Position numbers and translations under genes: made by a program. Of a DNA stretch of 64,000 nucleotides, positions 53,119 to 61,760 are shown piece after piece. Where the stretch lies: assembly GCF_013390595.1 (NCBI RefSeq), contig NZ_JACAWV010000015.1:1-64000 (forward strand), read 5' to 3'. Position 1 is the first letter of the stretch. The number at the start of each line of letters is the position of its first letter. The DNA comes from Rhizobium sp. RM (GTDB taxonomy: Bacteria > Pseudomonadota > Alphaproteobacteria > Rhizobiales > Rhizobiaceae). The notes below the pieces were generated by a model. The model ran no database searches and had not been told where the DNA came from. It saw only the letters and a list, made by a program, of their open reading frames with translations.

Positions 53119-54066
53119 ATGACGTCTTTGAAAAAACTTCTCCTGGGTGAACAGGGCCTCGTCGTTCTTTTTGCCGTTGCTTTCCTCATTGTTTCGCTGA
53201 CGGTTCCGAACTTTCTGACCGAACGCAACATGCTGGGCCTGCTGCAGTCGGTTGTGACGATCGGTATCGTTGCATGCACGATGATGTTTTGCCTTGCCTC
53301 GAGAGACTTCGACCTCTCGGTCGGATCAACCGTTGCCTTTTCCGGCATGGTTGCCGTCATGGCATCAAACGCCACCGGCTCGATCGCACTTGGGATTCTG
53401 GCGGCGATCGCATGCGGCAGCGCGGTGGGGCTTATCAATGGGCTCGTGATTGCCCGTTTCCGTATCAATGCCCTGATCACAACGCTCGCGACCATGCAGA
53501 TCGTGCGGGGTCTGGCACTGATCTCGTCGGACGGACGCGCCGTGGGCATAAACGACCCCGGTTTTTATCAGTTGGCCCTGTCGAAATTTCTCGGCGTCCC
53601 AACTCCGATATGGGTCATGCTCGCTACCTTTATCATCTTCGGTTTTCTCCTTAACCGCACCGTGTTCGGCAAGAATACTCTCGCTATCGGCGGCAATCCG
53701 GAGGCCTCGCGTCTGGCCGGCGTGAACGTCGTCAATATGCGGGTCTGGATCTTCATGCTGCAGGGTCTGGTTTGCGCGGTCGCCGGTATCTTGCTTGCAT
53801 CGCGCATCACATCGGGTCAGCCTAATGCAGCAACGGGTCTCGAACTGTCGGTGATTTCTGCTTGCGTACTTGGCGGGGTCTCGCTTGCAGGCGGCCGGGC
53901 GGCGATGAGTGGCGTTATCGTCGGCGTCCTTATCATGGGTATCGCTGAAAACGTCATGAACCTCCTTAACATCCAGGCTTTCTATCAGTACGTTGTGCGT
54001 GGCCTGATCCTTCTCCTCGCGGTTTTGCTCGACAATCTGAGGTCTTCGGCAGCGGGACGTCGATGA
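53119..54066 (+). CDS. araH: AraH-type sugar ABC transporter permease
   Basis: A 315-residue permease with about eight to ten membrane helices of the RbsC/AraH family; the segment RLAGVNVVNMRVWIFMLQGL and the final GLILLLAVLLDNLR are typical. It begins two bases after araG and its stop overlaps the next gene (ATGA). It forms a homodimeric channel for the pentose or hexose. Confidence 0.92.
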   Translation: MTSLKKLLLGEQGLVVLFAVAFLIVSLTVPNFLTERNMLGLLQSVVTIGIVACTMMFCLASRDFDLSVGSTVAFSGMVAVMASNATGSIALGILAAIACGSAVGLINGLVIARFRINALITTLATMQIVRGLALISSDGRAVGINDPGFYQLALSKFLGVPTPIWVMLATFIIFGFLLNRTVFGKNTLAIGGNPEASRLAGVNVVNMRVWIFMLQGLVCAVAGILLASRITSGQPNAATGLELSVISACVLGGVSLAGGRAAMSGVIVGVLIMGIAENVMNLLNIQAFYQYVVRGLILLLAVLLDNLRSSAAGRR

Positions 54067-54932
54067 GCGCCACCGAAATTTATAAACTCGATAGCGGCGA
54101 TCTCGCCGTTCTCGTATCACGGCGGGGAGCATCCCTGCGGACCGTAACTTTTGCTGGAATTCCTGTGATGATTGGGGCCGGCGGCCCAAGCAACGACATG
54201 GCGAGCTTCCCGCTTGTGCCTTTCGGTAACAGGGTTGAATTCAATCAATTCCGCTTCGGTGGCAAAACCTACGCGTTTAAGTCCAACACATCCGACCCAT
54301 TTTATGTTCATGGGGATGGCTGGCTTAGGGACTGGTCCGTGGAAGGGGTCGGCGACCCAAGCATCGAGCTAGCTTTCGAGCATCTTCCCGATGAGCAAAG
54401 TGCTTATCACTATCGAGCCAGACAGCGGATCACGGTAAGCGAAGACACCCTCACGCTCGACCTCTCCGTTTCCAACAAAGCGGCTGAAACCATGCCATTC
54501 GGCTTGGGTCAGCATCCGTTCTTTGTCCGTACGCCTTCGGTGCGTATTAAGGCATCCGCTGACGAATACTGGTCAGAGCGTGCGGGGCATTTGCCCGGTT
54601 CAAAGGAGGAATTTCCGTCCGATCTCGACATTCGCACCGGGGCCGGACTGCCAAAGCGTTTTATCAACAATGCATTTGGAAACTGGGAAGGAACGGCATC
54701 AATCGAATGGCCGGAACTTCGGCTTGAGGCATTGATCGAAACCACACCATCGCACGCCGTCTTGATGCTTTACGCACCGTCAGATAGGCAAGATTTCTTC
54801 TGTCTTGAGCCTATGACCCACCTTCCCAATGCCCATCATATGGAAAGCTTGGGTGGGCTAACGCTTTTGAAGCAGTCAGAAACACTCCATTCCCATACGA
54901 CAATTAAGTTTCGGAGACATGATCATGGTTGA
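54063..54932 (+). CDS. aldose 1-epimerase
   Basis: A 289-residue galactose-mutarotase-fold protein. Histidines H80 (FYVHGDG) and H154-156 (LGQHPFF) and the acidic residue near the C-terminus (FFCLEPMTHLPNAHH) are the expected catalytic set. It interconverts alpha and beta anomers of free sugars such as galactose or arabinose, feeding the anomer used by the next enzyme, a short-chain dehydrogenase. Its ATG overlaps the permease stop and its end overlaps the dehydrogenase start. Confidence 0.9.
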   Translation: MSATEIYKLDSGDLAVLVSRRGASLRTVTFAGIPVMIGAGGPSNDMASFPLVPFGNRVEFNQFRFGGKTYAFKSNTSDPFYVHGDGWLRDWSVEGVGDPSIELAFEHLPDEQSAYHYRARQRITVSEDTLTLDLSVSNKAAETMPFGLGQHPFFVRTPSVRIKASADEYWSERAGHLPGSKEEFPSDLDIRTGAGLPKRFINNAFGNWEGTASIEWPELRLEALIETTPSHAVLMLYAPSDRQDFFCLEPMTHLPNAHHMESLGGLTLLKQSETLHSHTTIKFRRHDHG

Positions 54933-55704
54933 ACGATTGATAGACAAGCGCATCATGATCACTGGCGCTGCGCAAGGGATCGGCCTTGCCATTGCCGAAG
55001 CGTGCGCCCGCGAGGGCGCCGCCCTGCTATTGGTTGACCGTGACAATAATCTGCTCGAAGACATGGCTTCTCGCCTGCGCGACCAAGGCGCTATTCTGCT
55101 ACATCGCACCGCTGATATTACCGGCCGCACCGCGATTGAAGCCGCGGTCAATGACGCTGGAGATGAAATTGGCGAAATCAACGCTCTCATCAATAACGCC
55201 GGCGTCAATGTTTTTTCCGAACCACTCTCCTCAACAGATGAGGATTGGGATCGCTGCTTCGACATTAATTTGAAAGGTGCCTGGAACTGCTGCCGCGCTG
55301 TTCTGCCGGCCATGGTGGCGCGTAAAAAGGGTGTGATACTGAACATCGCATCGACCCATGCCTTCACCATCATCGCTCACACATTTCCCTATCCACTTGC
55401 CAAACACGCGCTGCTTGGGATGACAAAGTCATTGGGCCTTGAATATGCACACGCGGGAATACGCGTGAACGCGCTCGCGCCGGGCTACGTTTCCACCCAG
55501 AAGGTGATCGACTACTGGAACGGCTTTCCCGACCCCGAAGCTGCTAAAGCCGAGACAATGAAGTTACATCCCGGCGGTCGTATCGCGACCCCACAGGAAA
55601 TTGCCATGGCCGCAGTTTTCATGGTTTCCGACGAGTGCCCATTCATGAACGCGACGTGTCTAACGATCGACGGGGGATTAAGCGTACAGCAGCATCCGGC
55701 TTGA
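54925..55704 (+). CDS. short-chain dehydrogenase/reductase (probable sugar 1-dehydrogenase)
   Basis: A 259-residue classical SDR with the TGAAQGIG nucleotide motif near residue 13, NNAGVN near 90, catalytic serine in STHAF and Y-P-L-A-K near 155-159. GGAG precedes the ATG at 54925. Being last in an araFGH-epimerase operon opposite dgoD, it is a good candidate for a D-galactose or L-arabinose 1-dehydrogenase producing the lactone that leads to galactonate or arabonate. That role is inference; the lactonase and the kinase/aldolase are not in the window. Confidence 0.87.
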   Translation: MVERLIDKRIMITGAAQGIGLAIAEACAREGAALLLVDRDNNLLEDMASRLRDQGAILLHRTADITGRTAIEAAVNDAGDEIGEINALINNAGVNVFSEPLSSTDEDWDRCFDINLKGAWNCCRAVLPAMVARKKGVILNIASTHAFTIIAHTFPYPLAKHALLGMTKSLGLEYAHAGIRVNALAPGYVSTQKVIDYWNGFPDPEAAKAETMKLHPGGRIATPQEIAMAAVFMVSDECPFMNATCLTIDGGLSVQQHPA

Positions 55705-55778
55705 ACCGTATCACTTTACGCTTTGGCTGTATCTCGGCGACGACAGCACTTTCGTCCAATGAAGAGTACATTCTCGGC

Positions 55779-56708
55779 TCAAAGCAACGCGCCATCGACA
55801 AGCAGAGGTTTAGTCGCATCTACAATCGCATCGATAGCCACCCGCAAGCGCGGCAACATCGCAGGTGATGCCGGCCAGAGCGCCTGGATTGGCAAATGCC
55901 CCGCAATCCGGTCATCTAGCACCGACACCAATCGCCCGCTGGCGAGATCATCTCGCACAAGCCACCGCGGTACGAGGCCAAGACCTTCTCCCTCTTTGAT
56001 GGCTGAAAGCGTCAGCAAGCTACCCTCAAGGACAAGCCGGGTTTTGGGGTGCCAGGCCAGCAAATTTCCATCAGCGTTACGGAATTGCCAAGGGCCAGGT
56101 TTACCGTTCACCGGTGAGGCGATCAGTGCGTGTTCGGCCAGATCTTCAATTCTGTATGGGATCATCCGGTCTGCAAAATAGTCAGCAGACGCGCATAGTA
56201 CGACTTTTTGGCTCCCGAGGGCGCGCGACATCAACCCGTTCGTGTCAGCCACCTCTCCAATCCTAACGGCAAGATCGGTTTCACCATCCAAAAGGTCACT
56301 GGGTATCGTCGATGTTGAAATTCGAAGATCAAGGTTCGGCCATCTTCTACAGAGGCTATAAAGCGCTGGTGCTACGATCCTGGCGCCAAAGAGCGGCGGC
56401 AGGCTGACGTGCAATGCACCAGAAGGCTCTTGGGAAAGGCTTGAAATTGCGAACTCGGCGCGTTCAATCTCTCGTCGCGCTTTGAGGCAGGCATCACGAT
56501 AGACGACACCCTCGGCAGTCAGGCTCAATCTGCGCGTCGAACGTTGAAACAGCCTTATCCTTAGCCTTTCTTCCAGCCGCGCTACTGCTTTTGCCACTGC
56601 AGAAGCGGAAAGCCCTAGACGCGTCGAACCCGCTGCGAAACTACCTGTTTCACAGACAGACAAAAAGACACCCATATCATCGCCGTGTTGATGCTGCATA
56701 TCTTTCAT
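55779..56708 (-). CDS. LysR-type transcriptional regulator
   Basis: A 309-residue LysR protein of the CrgA/PecT-like branch: helix-turn-helix at residues 10-70 (STRLGLSASAVAKAVARLEE) and the long effector domain with DLRIST and ERLR-type elements. It is divergent from a short-chain dehydrogenase across 64 bases and convergent with the sugar operon. Members of this branch often repress or activate the adjacent oxidoreductase in response to aldehydes or oxidants. Confidence 0.92.
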   Translation of the reverse strand: MKDMQHQHGDDMGVFLSVCETGSFAAGSTRLGLSASAVAKAVARLEERLRIRLFQRSTRRLSLTAEGVVYRDACLKARREIERAEFAISSLSQEPSGALHVSLPPLFGARIVAPALYSLCRRWPNLDLRISTSTIPSDLLDGETDLAVRIGEVADTNGLMSRALGSQKVVLCASADYFADRMIPYRIEDLAEHALIASPVNGKPGPWQFRNADGNLLAWHPKTRLVLEGSLLTLSAIKEGEGLGLVPRWLVRDDLASGRLVSVLDDRIAGHLPIQALWPASPAMLPRLRVAIDAIVDATKPLLVDGALL

Positions 56709-56784
56709 TAGCGAATTTTATTCGGCAATCGAACGAAAATTATCCCTTATCGAGGATAGTAGAACGCAGCTTATGATCGCACTC

Positions 56785-57495
56785 ATGAGCACAAATAGAA
56801 CCTATGCAATCATCGGGGGCACGTCCGGAATTGGATTCGCCCTTGCCCGAAAACTGATAGAACGTGGAGATCGTGTCCATCTTGGAGGTCGCTCTCAAGA
56901 TCGCTTGACCGATGCACTGTTGACGCTTGGAGATGGGGCATCAGGCCAAACGGTGGAGATTACCGAGAAAGAAAGCCTCGACCAATTTTTTGCCACAGCG
57001 CCCCTGCTTGCTGGCCTTTTCACCCCCGCCGCCACTTACAAGACGGGCTCTTTTTCCGAGGGCAACCTCGAAACCAGTGAGCAACTTTTCAAGGCGAAGT
57101 TCTGGGGACAATACTGGGCAGTCCATGCAGCCTTGCCACGTCTTGCCGAGCATGCGTCTATCCTACTCATGTCTGGAGCCGCCTCGGCACGTCCCATAGG
57201 CGCTCCGGCTTATGCCGCTTGCAACTCCGCGCTGGAGGGGCTTGCTCGTGGACTGGCCGTCGAACTCAATCCAATCCGGGTCAATTGCCTCTCTCCTGGA
57301 ACAACAGACAGTGAGCTATGGCGAAACCGTCCGGACAATGTTCGAAAGCCGGCATACGAAATCTGGAGTACGCTCAACCTCGTCCGACGTCCCGCCACCG
57401 TTGAGGAGCAGGCGCATGCTGCGCTCTTCCTGCTGGACAACACCAATATGACCGGCTGCACGCTGTTTAGCGACGGCGGTTATTCCCTTCGATAA
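56785..57495 (+). CDS. short-chain dehydrogenase/reductase
   Basis: A 236-residue SDR of FabG-like length. It shows IIGGTSGIG near the N-terminus and SGAASARPIGAPAYAACNS with the Ser/Tyr region near residue 135-150, but the lysine expected four residues after the tyrosine is replaced (Y-A-A-C-N), so the canonical YxxxK motif is imperfect and activity may be altered. An ATG at 56773 would add four residues. It is divergent from a LysR gene and followed 212 bases later by a nitroreductase. Confidence 0.85.
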   Translation: MSTNRTYAIIGGTSGIGFALARKLIERGDRVHLGGRSQDRLTDALLTLGDGASGQTVEITEKESLDQFFATAPLLAGLFTPAATYKTGSFSEGNLETSEQLFKAKFWGQYWAVHAALPRLAEHASILLMSGAASARPIGAPAYAACNSALEGLARGLAVELNPIRVNCLSPGTTDSELWRNRPDNVRKPAYEIWSTLNLVRRPATVEEQAHAALFLLDNTNMTGCTLFSDGGYSLR

Positions 57496-57707
57496 AGGTG
57501 CGCACCCGTTCCTGAAAACGCTTTGACGCCAGATGGATGAATGACATCCATTGCGGTGACTGCTGAAATCCCAGGAATGTTGTTTCACGCTGAAATCACG
57601 ATTGGGCAGGATATTCCTCGGCCTCGACACCGGTGGCGATTATTAAAAACTGATGATACCCATCCTTCGTCGGGGCCTATCCAATTCTACCAATCACAGG
57701 TTTTCAA

Positions 57708-58559
57708 ATGAGCGTTTTCGACCCAGCAAGAACAATCGATTTACAACAACAACAAAAACAACGGGTCACGAACCGTTATGGGACGGAGGCTGATTTCTCT
57801 CCCCCCTTCTGGAACGACACGATTGACGTGCTGCTGAACCACCGCACGACGCGCGCATATCTTCCTAGACCCTTACCACAGGGGAGCCTTGAACTTCTCG
57901 TCGCGGCTGCCCAGTCTGCTCCCACGTCATCTAATCTTCAGGCCTGGAGCGTCGTTGCAGTCGAAGACAACGATCGCAAAGCGCGGCTGGCAGATTTCAC
58001 GGGTGGGAATGCCCACATCAAGCAAGCGCCTCTGTTTCTCGTCTGGTTGGTTGATCTGAAGCGGCTGCGCAATGTCGCAACCAGCCAAGGCAACGACGGT
58101 GAGGGACTGGATTATCTGGAGAGCTTCCTGATTGGTGTCATCGACGCCGCCCTTGCAGCGCAAAATTCGGTATCGGTAATTGACTCCCTCGGCCTGGGCT
58201 CCTGTTATGTGGGCGGTATTCGCAACAAACCCGAAGATGTCTCACGCGAGCTAAACCTTCCTGCCGACGTGGTGGCCGTATTTGGTCTTTCGGTCGGCTA
58301 TCCCGATCCGGCAGTAAAGACCGACGTCAAACCGCGCCTCCCGCAATCTTCGGTACTGTTTCGTGAAACATATTCAGGCACGGAACAGCATGACCTGGAT
58401 AGCTACGACGAAGTCATGAAGGTTTTTCAGGAGAGGCAGGGACTTCCCGAATATGGCTGGACAGCCCCTATTGCGAAACGCATCGAAAACGCTGAAGCGT
58501 TGAAAGGGAGAGCAGACCTCAAACAAACATTGCACCGTCTCGGCTTCAGCATCAAATAG
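57708..58559 (+). CDS. nitroreductase-family NAD(P)H oxidoreductase
   Basis: A 283-residue FMN protein of the NfsA/FRP-type nitroreductase group. FMN contacts include LLNHRTTRAYLPR near residue 45, APTSSNLQAWS near 75 and GLGSCYVGGIRN near 165. It reduces nitroaromatics, quinones or flavins with NADPH. An N-terminal glutamine-rich stretch (residues 13-18) precedes the fold. Single gene; nearby LysR/SDR may share oxidative-stress control. Confidence 0.9.
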   Translation: MSVFDPARTIDLQQQQKQRVTNRYGTEADFSPPFWNDTIDVLLNHRTTRAYLPRPLPQGSLELLVAAAQSAPTSSNLQAWSVVAVEDNDRKARLADFTGGNAHIKQAPLFLVWLVDLKRLRNVATSQGNDGEGLDYLESFLIGVIDAALAAQNSVSVIDSLGLGSCYVGGIRNKPEDVSRELNLPADVVAVFGLSVGYPDPAVKTDVKPRLPQSSVLFRETYSGTEQHDLDSYDEVMKVFQERQGLPEYGWTAPIAKRIENAEALKGRADLKQTLHRLGFSIK

Positions 58560-58598
58560 ACCGAGCAACGCAGCCTCGAAACGCTGACGGTGTTTCTG

Positions 58599-58808
58599 TT
58601 AGCAATCAATTTGGGCATCAGGGGCTAGCGTGGGCTCGGGCGATCGTAGACGCATCAGCATCCTGTGTTTCTGCGAGGCCCGAACATGAGCGCGAGCCGC
58701 ATCCTCGGCCGCGTCTCGGTCCCTTCGCAACAGAGCTTCAACGATCGCGTGATGCTCCTCCACCGCAAGCCGGGCGCGCTCTTCCTGATCCATCAAGCTC
58801 GGCAACAC
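58599..58808 (-). pseudogene. GntR-FCD regulator C-terminal remnant
   Basis: Sixty-nine codons on the minus strand read as the final helices of an FCD domain (EEHHAIVEALLRRDRDAAEDAARAHVRAS). The DNA-binding domain and most of the ligand domain are absent, so it is a relic of a deleted regulator gene. Confidence 0.7.
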
Positions 58809-58960
58809 CGAGCGGTGTCCCGATCTAAATAAACATTGAAAACGTCTTGCTCTCCCCGCTCACAGCGTGCATTTCGCTGCAGGCAGACCACAACGAGTCA
58901 CGACACGTTCTAGAGCGGTGACGGTCAATGAGTTGCAGGAGCGAATATTTGGTAAGCCAT

Positions 58961-59377
58961 ATGCGAAATTTGGTTCCTGTCTCACTTCTGTCAGCGATGG
59001 TTGGAAGTGTAGCCGGGTCGCTTATAGTGCTAGCGTACCTGTTTGCTTCGCATCCTGACCCAGAATACTCGCCAGAGGTATATGATGTGTTGCTTTACGC
59101 TTTCCTGGTTTTGATGAGCCTTTTTGGTACTATTCCAGGCTGTTTGTTGGTTGGAATTCCGTCAGTCATCGTCACGAATAACCTGGCACCAGGCGCTCCT
59201 TTCAGAGCATCGACCCTGCTTGTTTGCGGCGCAGTTTTCACATGGGTCTTTGTTCTTGGATGGCCGGCGACGATGTTGTTCGAGATATCCTACGCAGACA
59301 TCTTGCTCTTGAGCCCTTATGCTTTTTGTTCTGCAGTCGCGCTTGCCTACCTGGTGAACAGAAAGATGGAAGCCTGA
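58961..59377 (+). CDS. small integral membrane protein of unknown function
   Basis: A 138-residue protein with four predicted membrane helices, separated by short loops, and a positively charged C-terminus (VNRKMEA). The ATG at 58961 gives a first helix directly; an upstream ATG at 58928 is possible. It resembles small helper or hypothetical membrane proteins common in this group. No family recognised. Confidence 0.7.
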   Translation: MRNLVPVSLLSAMVGSVAGSLIVLAYLFASHPDPEYSPEVYDVLLYAFLVLMSLFGTIPGCLLVGIPSVIVTNNLAPGAPFRASTLLVCGAVFTWVFVLGWPATMLFEISYADILLLSPYAFCSAVALAYLVNRKMEA

Positions 59378-59552
59378 ACGTGATCGTCCAGATGTGAGGC
59401 TGCGAGCTTCCATGCATCGCTTTGGACGCTGTCAGAGACTGTCATTTCTGAGGGGTGCACCGGCACGGTTGCCTCACGGTTTGTTTCGAGGCAACATATT
59501 TCGGCAGTACCCGCTGCATATTTTTCATTTGCGTGAACTCATGGAGGAACAA

Positions 59553-59783
59553 ATGGAAGGTGCACCCGTACGTTTTCGAGCTGTCGAAGACTGTGAAGCT
59601 TCTGGCTTTTCGATCCCTGCCGGCCCCTATTTCGGCAAAGAAAAAATCCACGAAACAGTAGATCACTCTGATGGCAGGGCATTCCACTATAGCCTTGACT
59701 TAGCCGATACTGGTGAAATGCTCGACGTGACACCGCTTGTAGCGATCGGCAAGATAACCGTCGTGAGACAAAGCGCCCTGTAG
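59553..59783 (+). CDS. small hypothetical protein
   Basis: A 76-residue soluble protein starting at 59553, where GGAGGAACAA gives an ideal ribosome binding site; an ATG 12 bases upstream is possible. Composition is balanced and a strong terminator follows, which supports it as a real gene. No family recognised; the ribosome binding site, length and terminator are the main evidence. Confidence 0.65.
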   Translation: MEGAPVRFRAVEDCEASGFSIPAGPYFGKEKIHETVDHSDGRAFHYSLDLADTGEMLDVTPLVAIGKITVVRQSAL

Positions 59784-60252
59784 CTCGAACAATCTCTTGA
59801 TCGTAAGCTGTTAAATGTTTGCGTTGCCAATCGTGAAACCCTCCTCTGGGAGGGTTTCTTATTTGTCGGGAGAAGTGACTGACCGGTGTTAACAGCAAGC
59901 CGTGCTGAAATGAGAAGCGGTTCTTTCGGGATGGCCTCTTCACCCAAAGCTCCGGCGCCCGCTCGATGGCCATCAAATCTCGCGGAAAAACACGCGACTG
60001 TAACGAGATTGCCTCCTCCAAACTGCTGCGCAACCACCGTTCGTTGTCCTCCTGATGAAGAAGGACTGGAGGCTGCGGATGAAGCTCTCATTCAGGAAGG
60101 CGAAGAGCGAGATCCTGCAAGAAGGCAACGACGATAATCTGTGATCGATGCAGAGTGAAAGGCGGTCAGGGCAGTTTTGCGACGTCTTCTTGAATTTGCG
60201 TCTTGTAAGCTATTCTTCCTCAGCCTCCGCGGTGGCTGCTTGTGGCATCCGG
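59784..60252. other. spacer holding a terminator
   Basis: About 470 bases between the small protein and the end of the MFS gene. It contains the intrinsic terminator at 59836-59864. Overlapping open frames on both strands around 59690-60137 have no recognisable domain and no ribosome binding site. Confidence 0.45.
59836..59864 (+). terminator. intrinsic terminator
   Basis: AAACCCTCC (59836-59844) and GGAGGGTTT (59849-59857) form a perfect 9-bp stem with loop TCTG, followed by CTTATTT. It is a textbook intrinsic terminator for the small gene upstream. Confidence 0.8.
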
Positions 60253-61419
60253 TTATGACCGGACTGCGCGTCCACGAAACAAATAAGCGATGAGAGACAC
60301 GACCAGCGCGCAGGCGGTGACACCAAACATGATGCTGAATGCAGGCTCCTGAGCGAAGACCCGCGCAATCACGCCGAAGAGCGGAGAAAATAGAGCAACG
60401 CCGACAAAGCCGAGACCATTCAGCAATCCGAGAATGACCCCTCGCCTTCTTGCTTCAATGTGAGACTGCGCTTCTGCCATAGCGATGGTGTGGCAATTGC
60501 CGATTGCATAAAGCATCGAGAGCGCCGCGGCCGCCGAGATCGGGCTTTGCGCCGGACTGATTGCAAGAGCAGCCGTGAGGGTGATCGCGCAGGTATAGAA
60601 GACCGCTACAATCGATCCGGGCTTCCAGCGTCGCATTGCGAAAGGCAGCAAAAAACCCGTGACTGTTCCTGCTACGCTGATCAAGGCGAAGATATTTGCA
60701 GCGCCCTGAGAGGAAAGCTCCACGACGTCGAGCAGGTAGGGTGACGCCCACGCGCTCCTGAAGACGGTCCCGAGTGACGCGCTGAGGAAAATCGGCGCCA
60801 GAAGAGCAAGGAACATCGGGTTTGTTTTGATGGAATCCGAGGCATCGCGCCCGATGTCCTGGCTTCTTGTCAATGCGGGAACCCACATCCAGACCAACCC
60901 GGCTGCAACTGCTAGGAAACATGCCGACACCGCGACAGCATTGCGCCACCCAAAGGAGGAAACAACCATCTCGAGAGGTGTTGTCGAGACGAGAGCGCCA
61001 ATTGACCCTAGTGCGGCGATGCCCGTCGCAGTTCGTGCTGCTTTTTGCCAGGTCTGCGTTTGACCGAAATAAAAATAGACCGACATCAGGGCCGGCGCAC
61101 ATCCGATACCCAAAAGCCCATGGCCCAACACTGCCGGGAAAAATGAGGTTGCGCCGGCCATCAGTGCCGCGCCAATTGAACCCAAGAGAACAAGCATCGC
61201 TGCAGGCAGCCGACAGCCGAAACGATCGAAAAGCAACCCGACAGGGACCTGCGAGATCGCGAAGCTTGCAAAAAATGCGGAGGAAAGCAGCCCGAACTGA
61301 ACCGGGGTGAGCGCGAGGTCATGTGAGAGCTCGGGGCCCACAACCGCGAAGAACGTTCTGAAATACATGCTCAGGAAAAAAGTAAAGGCGAACGCCACGT
61401 AGGTTTTCCGGTGAGGCAT
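60253..61419 (-). CDS. major facilitator superfamily transporter
   Basis: A 388-residue MFS protein with twelve predicted helices and the cytoplasmic loop motif after helix 2 (GLLFDRFGCRLPA). It probably exports or imports a small molecule with protons. It begins 341 bases from serA on the opposite strand and has no regulator attached. Substrate cannot be inferred. Confidence 0.9.
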   Translation of the reverse strand: MPHRKTYVAFAFTFFLSMYFRTFFAVVGPELSHDLALTPVQFGLLSSAFFASFAISQVPVGLLFDRFGCRLPAAMLVLLGSIGAALMAGATSFFPAVLGHGLLGIGCAPALMSVYFYFGQTQTWQKAARTATGIAALGSIGALVSTTPLEMVVSSFGWRNAVAVSACFLAVAAGLVWMWVPALTRSQDIGRDASDSIKTNPMFLALLAPIFLSASLGTVFRSAWASPYLLDVVELSSQGAANIFALISVAGTVTGFLLPFAMRRWKPGSIVAVFYTCAITLTAALAISPAQSPISAAAALSMLYAIGNCHTIAMAEAQSHIEARRRGVILGLLNGLGFVGVALFSPLFGVIARVFAQEPAFSIMFGVTACALVVSLIAYLFRGRAVRS

Positions 61420-61760
61420 GTAAAATCCAAATAAGGTGAGGATGCCTCTTTCTCAACGGGAAGGGCAGATATCCAATCTTGATAGGACGCTCATATCTCC
61501 TTGGTCCATATGTCTCAAGTAGACTCTTCGAGCTCGCAACCACCGGGGTCCTGTATCCTGGTGATAGCCGTTTTGCGCGCCACCCCTTTTGTGTTCAGCA
61601 GCTTCATCCCCCACTTTCGGGCTACCTATCGCCTTATACGGTTTAATTGCTCCTCATTCTGTTTGAGCCTATTGGTGGCCTCAATGGCTTGTTTTAATCC
61701 TCCGTATCGACTTACAAACACCACTAACGTCTCTTAAGTCCGGAAATCGAAAGAACACCG
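61420..61760. promoter_or_regulatory. divergent spacer MFS/serA
   Basis: A 341-base gap between the MFS gene and serA, transcribed away from each other; both promoters must lie here. I see no clear operator, riboswitch or small gene. Confidence 0.4.

Noticed and set aside
59690..60137. Overlapping open frames on both strands
   Set aside because: Neither has a ribosome binding site or recognisable domain and a terminator interrupts the region.
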